Assembly: GCA_945890595.1 (NCBI GenBank)
Contig: CAMDCQ010000120.1
Coordinates: forward strand, 1-7,325
Reading direction: 5' to 3'
DNA from: Chitinophaga pinensis
GTDB lineage: Bacteria > Bacteroidota > Bacteroidia > NS11-12g > UBA9320
Length of the DNA: 7,325 nucleotides
Within the stretch, counting starts at the first letter, position 1. Every line of letters begins with the position of its first letter. This document shows positions 1 to 5,540 of this stretch, piece by piece. The notes beneath the pieces are model-generated. The model was not told the origin of the DNA and did not search any database. It saw only the letters and a list, made by a program, of their open reading frames with translations. Position numbers and translations under genes: made by a program.

Positions 1-1
1 T

Positions 2-304
2 ATCGTAAAACCGGATAATGATGCCATGCACGCAGTAAATAAAGAAACTGGTGAGAGAATCTGGTTAAATGAAAACACGGCATCTATGCCAGGTCTTCTA
101 ACGGTGCATCAAGATACGATATGGTTTAGCAGTGGAGGTGTCTTAGCCATAGACGCCAATACCGGTAAAACACTCATAGATCAATATAAAGCATCTAACG
201 GTTCTTGGATATTTCCTGTGGCTCACCATCCCACCAATGGCACAATTTTCACGAGTGATGCTACAGGTTTTTATTGTTTAGATCCTAAATATATGAAAAA
301 ATGA
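2..304 (+). CDS. PQQ-type beta-propeller repeat protein, C-terminal fragment
   Basis: The reading frame is open from the window edge to a TGA at 302-304, so the gene starts outside the window and about 100 residues are visible. They carry the spaced motifs of PQQ-like (quinoprotein/WD-like) blades: an 'AVNKETGERIW' unit, then 'LAIDANTGKTL', then a final 'YCLDP'. The alternation of 'A-x-D/N-x-x-TG' turns with aromatic strands is the hallmark of these propellers. Family knowledge: such proteins are often exported and may be dehydrogenases, BamB-like scaffolds or binding proteins. The visible part cannot say which, and no catalytic residues can be judged. The methionine at 26 is internal, because the frame upstream (IVKPDNDA...) is already coding and in register with the repeat. 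The stop overlaps the start of the next gene in an ATGA, suggesting an operon with translational coupling. Confidence 0.75.
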   Translation: MVKPDNDAMHAVNKETGERIWLNENTASMPGLLTVHQDTIWFSSGGVLAIDANTGKTLIDQYKASNGSWIFPVAHHPTNGTIFTSDATGFYCLDPKYMKK

Positions 305-1269
305 AAAATTACAAAACTCAAAAAATTAAAATGAACGTATCGATTAGTGTTTTAAGGAAAATAATTATACTTTTTATACTAGGTTTTTGCACCGTTTTTA
401 GTGCTCACGGGCAACAAGTAGATTCACTCACCTTAACATAAGGCTCTTTTGGTAAGTTATTCAAAACCTATAAAAGCGATGGAAAGGTTATTGCAAAGGA
501 CTGTTTCACAGAGCTAATTAATAGCAACGAAAAAAGTATCAGTACGTATTAAAAAGGACGTATTACCAAGTTATCGTCTGGCATAACAGGAGTTGTTTCA
601 CTAGGAGCATTCCTATATTTTACTAAACAATGGATAGATGACGATATATTAGTGGATCCACCTCTTGGCTATTATGCATCGTTATTCGATGTAATTGGAG
701 CCAATATGCTTCATTTAAGGGGTGAAAATACGGTGCAAATTGCTATTAATGAGTACAATGGTAGTCCTGCGTCTTATGATAACCCTTTTCGACTCACGTT
801 AAACACTGGATATCCAACTTATGGTATTTTAAATTTGATTGATAAAGACACAAAAATTAGCCAACAACGTTCTGTAAGTGTGGGAATGGAAGCGTATTTA
901 TTCCAAGAGCATTTTGGATTTGTAGATGTTTATCGCCAGTCAAGTGTCACTGATTTTGGTTATACGTCAAGTGGTAGGATGCTATGGCAAGAAAATGGGT
1001 ATACGGTGATGTCTGGTATAGGGTCAAATTACCGTTTAACTCCAAAGTTAGAAATCACGACTAAATTAGGTTTAGGTGTAACTAGTATTAATAGGAAGGT
1101 TTTTTTTGGAGATAAGCTCTTTAAGGAGGAGAAAGATGAGAGGGTATTGGCCACTCAGCTCGGCTTGGGTATACGTTATTTTGCACTGCCCAATTTAGGT
1201 ATAGGTGCAAATGCCAATTTAGCAACAAGCACACCGTTACTGGGTTTTGAGATAATTGGAAATTTCTAG
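301..1269 (+). pseudogene. Exported or envelope hypothetical protein interrupted by two in-frame TAA codons
   Basis: From the ATG at 301 one frame runs to a TAG at 1267-1269 (322 codons), broken only by TAA at 439-441 (codon 47) and TAA at 550-552 (codon 84). The start of the product is a good Sec signal peptide: basic residues, a hydrophobic core (IIILFILGF) and a likely cleavage after SAHG before QQ. The core contains a Cys but not a proper lipobox. After the first stop comes a lysine-rich stretch (GSFGKLFKTYKSDGK). After the second comes a hydrophobic segment near codons 91-107, another near 122-136, an amphipathic 'AINEYN' segment, and a Gly/aromatic alternating C-terminal region ending in Phe, which resembles outer-membrane barrel strands. 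Each stop is one substitution away from a Gln or Lys codon. I read it as a recently inactivated gene; readthrough or re-initiation (GTG 652 or ATG 706) would be the alternative. ATG 331 is another possible start. The function is unknown. Confidence 0.65.
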
Positions 1270-1330
1270 TTTTGTGCAAGATGTTTTTTCTTATCTCGGA
1301 AGAGTAGGAAGCATAATGCAAAACAGATTA

Positions 1331-1368
1331 AAAAAAAACCTCCTCAAGTTATCTTGAGGAGGTTTTTT
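1331..1368. terminator. Bidirectional intrinsic terminator between convergent genes
   Basis: A perfect 10-bp GC-containing stem (CCTCCTCAAG at 1339-1348, CTTGAGGAGG at 1353-1362) closes a four-base TTAT loop. An A run precedes it (1330-1338) and a T run follows it (1363-1368), so each strand has a stem followed by U residues. It sits between the plus-strand gene ending at 1269 and the minus-strand helicase gene ending at 1389, and should stop transcription from both sides. The rest of the 1270-1388 gap shows nothing else. Confidence 0.93.
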
Positions 1369-1388
1369 AAATTTATAAAATAAAGAAA

Positions 1389-3383
1389 TTATCTTCTAGT
1401 TCTACGTTTAGCGCCATGACTTCCCGCAGGTCTTTGGCTGCTTCTAGGAGCACTTTCACGTGGTCGTGCATCACGACTTCCACTTCGATCACCACCTTTG
1501 TATCCACCGCCTTCACGACTTCCACTTCGGTCACCACCTTTGTAACCACCGCCTTCACGGCTTCCACTGCGCTCTCCACCTCTGTATCCGCCACCTTCAC
1601 GGCTTCCACCTCGGTCTCCTCTATCTCCACGATCTGATCCACGGTCTCCACCACCGCTTGGGCGAGGTGAACTTTCTTCTATAGATATTTCTCTACCATT
1701 AAACTCCATGTCTTTAGCGGCACGTTGTAAATCGGCAGTATGGCCACTTTCCATTTCAAAGAAAGAGAACATTTTCATAATTTCAATTTGACCAATTTCA
1801 GGTGTAGCACCACCTAAGTTACTGTTGATCATACCCATCAATAATTTCGGGCTGAATCCATCTTTTTTACCTTGATTAATAAAGTAACGCGTCATATTTG
1901 AAGCAGTTGTATGCTCTTTGCGCTCGCTTCGTTCAGATCTTTCGCCTCTATCTCGGTCTCTTCTCTCTCCTCTCTCAGGCCTTTCTCTTCGACCACCTCT
2001 GTCGTCGTCTCTATCGTTTTCTCGTTCACGACTTCTTTCTCTTTCTCTTGGGTCAGAAGTTTTATTTAAGTCTGGCGCATCTCTGTAGTATTCTAAGAAT
2101 CGGTTAAACTCAGCAGATACTATTTTTTTCAATACTTCTTCCTTAGTCATATCCTCGAACATTTCATAAATCTGAGGTAAGAAACTATCGATATGGCTAT
2201 TGGCTATTTCAGTTTCTTTTATATTATCGATAAGGTTGAATAATTGCTTTTGGCAGATGTCTTTACCATTAGGAATAGGAACTTTTTCAAACTTACGACC
2301 TATTTTTTTCTCTAAATAACGAAGTCTACTTTCTTCTTTGGCGGTAAGCAGAGAGATAGAATATCCTTCGTTATTGGCTCTTCCTGTTCTTCCACTTCTA
2401 TGCACATAAACGGCATCTTCGTCAGGTAATTTATAGTTTATTACGTGTGTAAGTTCGTTTACATCTAGTCCACGAGCTGCCACGTCTGTAGCAATAAGCA
2501 ATTGCAACTGACGATTACGGAATCTATTCATTACATAATCACGTTGCGCTTGTGATAAGTCGCCGTGCAATGCATCGGTGTTATAACCGTCTTCGGCAAG
2601 TCGTTCTGCTACTTCTTTAGTTTCAGCTCGGGTTCTACAGAAAATAATACCATAAATATCCGGAGCGATATCCACTGCTCTTTTAAGCGCAGGGTAACGG
2701 TCTCTTGAATTTATTTTATAGTATTGGTGGGTTACGTTTGTATTTGTTTCTTGTTTACTACCTGCCGATATCTCGAAGGGATCGGTCATGTATTTCTTGC
2801 TCAACTTAAGCATGTCTGGCGGCATCGTAGCCGAGAAAAGAAGAGTTTGCTTATCCTTAGGGGTATTTCCCAGGATGGCATCTAAATCTTCGGCAAATCC
2901 CATGCTTAGCATTTCGTCTGCCTCGTCTAATACAAGAAATTCTACAGTTTCTAGGTCTAGTTTGTTTCTTTTTACCAAATCAAGAGTTCTTCCGGGTGTA
3001 CCAACAACGATATCACAACCTCTTTCTAATTTCTTGATTTGACCCATGATATCTGCTCCACCATATACCGCTACTACTTTAAATCCAGGAATGTTTTTAC
3101 TGTAGGATTCGATGTCTGCTGTAATTTGTAAACCAAGCTCACGGGTAGGGCTTAATACAATGCATTTTACGCCTCTTTTAGAGGTGTCAATTTGATTAAG
3201 AATGGGCAAACTAAAAGCAGCAGTTTTACCTGTACCTGTTTGTGCAAATGCGATTAAATCTTGTTTAGATTCCAATACTTTTGGTATTGCAATTTCTTGA
3301 ATAGGCGTAGGTTTTTCATAACCAAGCTCTAGTATGGCCTCTAAAATCTCCGATTTTAGACCCATTTCTTTGAATGTACTCAT
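1389..3383 (-). CDS. DEAD-box ATP-dependent RNA helicase, DeaD/CsdA-like, with RGG-rich tail
   Basis: The 664-residue product carries every core helicase motif. They are the Q motif (F4, then PTPIQ at 25-29), motif I AQTGTGKT (47-54), Ia PTREL (79-83), TPGR (129-132), II DEAD (153-156), III SAT (184-186), IV IIFCRT (246-251), V ATDVAARGLD (298-307) and VI HRSGRTGR (328-335). A charged linker rich in Arg/Glu/Asp (445-490) follows. Next is a region resembling the DbpA-type RNA-binding domain (about 497-571), then an RGG/SREGGGY low-complexity tail (576-664) ending in basic residues. Family role: unwinding RNA in ribosome assembly, cold adaptation or mRNA decay, in the cytoplasm. The C-terminal RNA-binding domain places it in the DeaD/CsdA/DbpA group rather than with RhlE. 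The ATG at 3383 directly precedes the Q motif, so the start is secure. It has its own promoter and structured leader, follows the pyrG terminator, and ends at the bidirectional terminator. It is probably monocistronic. Confidence 0.95.
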   Translation of the reverse strand: MSTFKEMGLKSEILEAILELGYEKPTPIQEIAIPKVLESKQDLIAFAQTGTGKTAAFSLPILNQIDTSKRGVKCIVLSPTRELGLQITADIESYSKNIPGFKVVAVYGGADIMGQIKKLERGCDIVVGTPGRTLDLVKRNKLDLETVEFLVLDEADEMLSMGFAEDLDAILGNTPKDKQTLLFSATMPPDMLKLSKKYMTDPFEISAGSKQETNTNVTHQYYKINSRDRYPALKRAVDIAPDIYGIIFCRTRAETKEVAERLAEDGYNTDALHGDLSQAQRDYVMNRFRNRQLQLLIATDVAARGLDVNELTHVINYKLPDEDAVYVHRSGRTGRANNEGYSISLLTAKEESRLRYLEKKIGRKFEKVPIPNGKDICQKQLFNLIDNIKETEIANSHIDSFLPQIYEMFEDMTKEEVLKKIVSAEFNRFLEYYRDAPDLNKTSDPRERERSRERENDRDDDRGGRRERPERGERRDRDRGERSERSERKEHTTASNMTRYFINQGKKDGFSPKLLMGMINSNLGGATPEIGQIEIMKMFSFFEMESGHTADLQRAAKDMEFNGREISIEESSPRPSGGGDRGSDRGDRGDRGGSREGGGYRGGERSGSREGGGYKGGDRSGSREGGGYKGGDRSGSRDARPRESAPRSSQRPAGSHGAKRRTRR
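1479..1604 (-). repeat. Three tandem 42-bp units coding for a 14-residue RGG-type repeat
   Basis: Inside the helicase tail, residues 594-607, 608-621 and 622-635 are three copies of SREGGGYKGGDRSG. The first has R for K and E for D; the second and third are identical as protein. The DNA copies differ at some codon positions, so this is not a perfectly recent duplication. The Gly/Arg/Tyr composition is that of RNA-binding, phase-separation-prone tails. The repeat is a likely site of length change between strains by slippage. Confidence 0.9.
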
Positions 3384-3408
3384 TTTCTATATATTTAGTA
3401 TAGCAATA

Positions 3409-3460
3409 GAGCACATTCTCCTTACCCGACGGGGTAATTTAATTCACGACAGTGGTGCTC
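3409..3460 (-). promoter_or_regulatory. Structured 5' leader of the DEAD-box helicase mRNA
   Basis: Between the predicted promoter and the start codon the transcript can fold into a nested structure. GAGCAC (3460-3455) pairs with GTGCTC (3414-3409), enclosing a perfect hairpin TTACCC/GGGTAA with a four-base loop (3437-3422) and a weak CAC/GTG hairpin (3454-3445). No U-run follows, so this is not a terminator. The leader would be about 90 nt. Known examples of cold-shock helicase genes have long regulatory leaders, so a role in translation or stability control is plausible but inferred. Confidence 0.45.
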
Positions 3461-3478
3461 CGCCGCTAAAATTAGGTG

Positions 3479-3486
3479 CAAAGGTA
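3479..3486 (-). promoter_or_regulatory. Bacteroidota -7 promoter element for the helicase gene
   Basis: The minus strand reads TACCTTTG, an exact match to the Bacteroidota primary-sigma -7 consensus TAnnTTTG, followed by CACC. No good TTTG -33 element is seen at the usual 19-21 bp spacing, which is common in this phylum. The transcript would start around 3472-3475, leaving a leader of about 90 nt. It lies downstream of the pyrG terminator, which supports separate transcription of the helicase. Confidence 0.6.
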
Positions 3487-3575
3487 GGCTTTTTTATGTA
3501 ATTTGACTGACTATCAATAAAATAAAGATAAAAAACCCATTTCTTCTGGCTGAAATGACGAGATAAAACCCTTTA

Positions 3576-3615
3576 CCTAAAACACTCGCCAAGTTACCTT
3601 AGCGAGTGTTTTAGG
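3576..3615 (-). terminator. Intrinsic terminator of pyrG
   Basis: A perfect 14-bp inverted repeat (CCTAAAACACTCGC at 3576-3589, GCGAGTGTTTTAGG at 3602-3615) encloses a 12-base loop that can itself pair AAG with CTT. It begins 21 bp after the pyrG stop codon. In pyrG orientation the descending arm contains a TTTT run (GTGTTTTAGG), but the sequence after the stem is not a clean U tract. The stem length and position still make it a convincing terminator. Confidence 0.8.
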
Positions 3616-3636
3616 AGATAATTGGGCCTAATACTT

Positions 3637-5241
3637 TTATTTCTTGTTGTCTAAAGCTGCTTTTACAAATCGTACGAATAATGGATGTGGCTCATCCACT
3701 GTGCTCTTTAACTCTGGATGATATTGCACACCTACAAACCATGGGTGTGTGGGTATTTCTACAACCTCTACTAAGTTATTGTCAGGATTAATTCCAACGG
3801 CTTTCATGCCTAACGCTTCGAATTTTTCCAAGTACGTATTGTTAAATTCAAATCTGTGTCTGTGACGCTCTGAAATCAGTTGTTTTCCGTACGCAGTATA
3901 TGATTTTGAGCCCTTTTCCAACTTACATTTATACGCTCCTAGACGCATGGTGCCACCTTTTTTACTGATTCCTTTTTGACTTTCCATTAGGTCAATCACA
4001 GGGTCTACAGTTTTTATCATTTCGGTACTATGGGCTGTTTTAAGACCAAGAACATTGCGTGCATATTCTATTACGGCGCATTGCATACCAAGACAAATCC
4101 CGAAAAAAGGAACATTGTTCTCGCGTAAATATTTGATAGTGCTAATTTTACCCTCTATTCCTCTGTCTCCAAAACCAGGGGCTACCAATACACCATCTAA
4201 ACCTTTTAATTTTTCTTCGATGGTATCTTCATGTAAATTTTCCGAAGACATTAGCGTAAGGTTAACCTTACACTCGTTCATTGCACCTGCATGAATAAAA
4301 GCCTCAATTATAGATTTGTAGGCATCGGGTAATTCAACATATTTACCAACAAGGCCAATATTCACCTCGTTCTTTGGGTGTTTTAATTTAAATAAAAAGT
4401 CTTTCCAACTGTCCAAATCAGCATCACTGGTAGAAGGAAGGCGCAATTTGGCGAGCACAACCTTATCTAGTTTCTCCTTTTCCATAAGTAAAGGAACTTC
4501 ATATATAGAAGAAGCATCAATACTCTCGATAACGGCGTTTTGATTTACATTGCAGAACAACGAAATCTTGCTACGCACTTCTTTACTTAACTTGTGTTCT
4601 GTGCGACAAACTAAAATGTCAGGCTGAACTCCAGCTTCGAGCAGTTTTTGTACGGAATGTTGAGTGGGCTTGGTTTTTAGTTCTCCGGCTGCTTTTAGAT
4701 ACGGAACAAAGGTCAGATGTATTACTACACAATCATCACTGCCTAATTTACGTTTCAGTTGACGAACAGACTCCACATAGGGAAGTGATTCTATGTCACC
4801 AACAGTTCCACCTAATTCGGTGATAATAATGTCATACTTACCACTATCACCAAGAATTTTCATTCTTCGCTGTATTTCGTCTGTAACGTGAGGTATAATT
4901 TGAACGGTTTTTCCTAAGTATTTCCCTTCACGTTCATTATCAATTACGGTTTGATAGACACGTCCGGTGGTTACGTTATTGGCTTGGGATGTAGGAACAT
5001 TCAAGAATCGTTCGTAGTGACCAAGATCTAAATCCGTTTCGGCACCGTCATCGGTTACATAACACTCGCCATGTTCATACGGATTCATAGTTCCTGGATC
5101 AACGTTTAGGTAGGGGTCAAACTTCTGAATCGTAACTCGATAGCCACGCTTTTGAAGAAGCTTTGCCAGAGATGCTGAAATGATTCCTTTACCCAGAGAT
5201 GATGTAACTCCTCCAGTAACAAATACGTATTTTGTGTCCAT
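3637..5241 (-). CDS. pyrG: CTP synthase (glutamine-hydrolysing)
   Basis: The enzyme makes CTP from UTP, ATP and glutamine, the last step of de novo pyrimidine nucleotide synthesis, in the cytoplasm. The 534-residue product has the usual family length and both domains. The N-terminal amidoligase domain (about 1-270) has the P-loop-like GGVTSSLGKG (10-19), FDPYLNVDPGTMNPYEHGE (41-59), DDGAETDLDLGHYERF (64-79) and the TELGGTVGDIES segment (141-152). The C-terminal class I glutamine amidotransferase domain (about 293-530) has the nucleophile Cys383 in GICLGMQ and the catalytic pair His508 and Glu510 in GVQYHPE. RHRFEFN (461-467) is also in place. No key residue is missing. The start MDTKYVFVTGG is the canonical N-terminus. 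It has its own promoter, an unusual hairpin leader and a strong terminator, so it is probably a single-gene unit. It lies downstream of the CTP-using kdsB on the same strand. Confidence 0.98.
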   Translation of the reverse strand: MDTKYVFVTGGVTSSLGKGIISASLAKLLQKRGYRVTIQKFDPYLNVDPGTMNPYEHGECYVTDDGAETDLDLGHYERFLNVPTSQANNVTTGRVYQTVIDNEREGKYLGKTVQIIPHVTDEIQRRMKILGDSGKYDIIITELGGTVGDIESLPYVESVRQLKRKLGSDDCVVIHLTFVPYLKAAGELKTKPTQHSVQKLLEAGVQPDILVCRTEHKLSKEVRSKISLFCNVNQNAVIESIDASSIYEVPLLMEKEKLDKVVLAKLRLPSTSDADLDSWKDFLFKLKHPKNEVNIGLVGKYVELPDAYKSIIEAFIHAGAMNECKVNLTLMSSENLHEDTIEEKLKGLDGVLVAPGFGDRGIEGKISTIKYLRENNVPFFGICLGMQCAVIEYARNVLGLKTAHSTEMIKTVDPVIDLMESQKGISKKGGTMRLGAYKCKLEKGSKSYTAYGKQLISERHRHRFEFNNTYLEKFEALGMKAVGINPDNNLVEVVEIPTHPWFVGVQYHPELKSTVDEPHPLFVRFVKAALDNKK

Positions 5242-5264
5242 AAATTTTTTGTTTTTTAATGTTC

Positions 5265-5320
5265 AAAAAAGGAAAAAAGACCGTTTGAATAAACGAAATA
5301 CTCTCCGTATTTGTACGGAG
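5265..5320 (-). promoter_or_regulatory. pyrG: Hairpin-rich pyrG leader, candidate pyrimidine-responsive attenuator
   Basis: In transcript order, a perfect 7-bp hairpin CTCCGTA-CAAA-TACGGAG (5320-5303) starts only two bases after the -7 element. A second hairpin, CGTTT-ATTC-AAACG plus a U-G pair (5296-5281), follows, and then a U-rich run (5280-5265, TCTTTTTTCCTTTTTT). Hairpin 2 plus the U-run is arranged like a weak intrinsic terminator. The CCGU of hairpin 1 could also pair with the ACGG of hairpin 2, allowing alternative folds. Pyrimidine genes elsewhere (B. subtilis pyrG, E. coli pyrC) are controlled at exactly this position of the transcript. Whether this leader works in that way is inference. 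Confidence 0.4.
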
Positions 5321-5322
5321 GT

Positions 5323-5330
5323 CAAAAGTA
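5323..5330 (-). promoter_or_regulatory. Bacteroidota -7 promoter element for pyrG
   Basis: The minus strand reads TACTTTTG, matching the TAnnTTTG consensus, about 80 bp upstream of the pyrG ATG. A -33 TTTG element is not clear; only T-rich sequence lies at roughly that distance. The start of transcription would fall in the pyrimidine-rich ACCTCC directly downstream, at or inside the first arm of the leader hairpin. Confidence 0.5.
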
Positions 5331-5439
5331 AGGGAAAGGAAACCTTAAAATGTCTAATCTTCTTTTTTGAATTTCAATATCTTTTCAACACCTCCGTTTT
5401 AAAAGCTATTAATGGTGCTATTTTTGACAATAAAGACCA

Positions 5440-5473
5440 GTAATCTCTAGGATTTTATGACAGTTGAGATTAC
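5440..5473. repeat. 8-bp inverted repeat in the kdsB-pyrG intergenic region
   Basis: GTAATCTC (5440-5447) and GAGATTAC (5466-5473) are perfect inverted copies around an 18-base spacer. In the minus direction the stem is followed by TGGTCTTTATTG, which is not a strong U tract. It could be a weak terminator for kdsB, a protein-binding site upstream of pyrG, or chance. Outside this repeat, the pyrG promoter and leader and the kdsB 3' end, the 5242-5512 stretch shows no gene. Confidence 0.35.
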
Positions 5474-5491
5474 GGAAATGAAAATAATTAT

Positions 5492-5540
5492 CCTTTTAAA
5501 ATCGCCTAAAGTTTATTTTAGTGATTTATCTTTTAAAAGG
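5492..5540 (-). terminator. AT-rich stem-loop spanning the kdsB stop codon, possible terminator
   Basis: CCTTTTAAAA (5492-5501) and TTTTAAAAGG (5531-5540) are perfect inverted copies, and an inner CTAAA/TTTAG pair (5506-5510, 5517-5521) can form within them. The structure includes the last codons of kdsB and its TAA. The arms are nearly all A/T and the following sequence is only moderately U-rich, so termination here is uncertain. It may instead protect or pause the 3' end of the mRNA. Confidence 0.3.

Noticed and set aside
652..1269. A free-standing 205-residue gene starting at GTG 652
   Set aside because: It is in the same frame as the signal peptide at 301 and continues a coding stretch without a shift, so it is better read as the tail of the interrupted gene.
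301..1269. TAA reassigned to an amino acid in this organism
   Set aside because: pyrG, kdsB and the helicase all end in TAA at the expected family C-termini, so TAA works as a stop here.
1416..1684. Open frames on both strands rich in Ser/Thr/Val/His across the helicase 3' end
   Set aside because: They are reflections of the low-complexity RGG repeat in other frames; the helicase frame with its clear domains explains the region.
3510..3575. Short direct repeat GGGTTTT(TT)ATCT on the minus strand between the pyrG terminator and the helicase promoter
   Set aside because: Only two AT-rich imperfect copies are present, with no attached gene or structure; chance is the simplest explanation.
5180..5443. 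87-residue plus-strand frame over the pyrG start and leader
   Set aside because: It overlaps the conserved pyrG N-terminus and its regulatory region, has low-complexity composition and resembles no protein I know.
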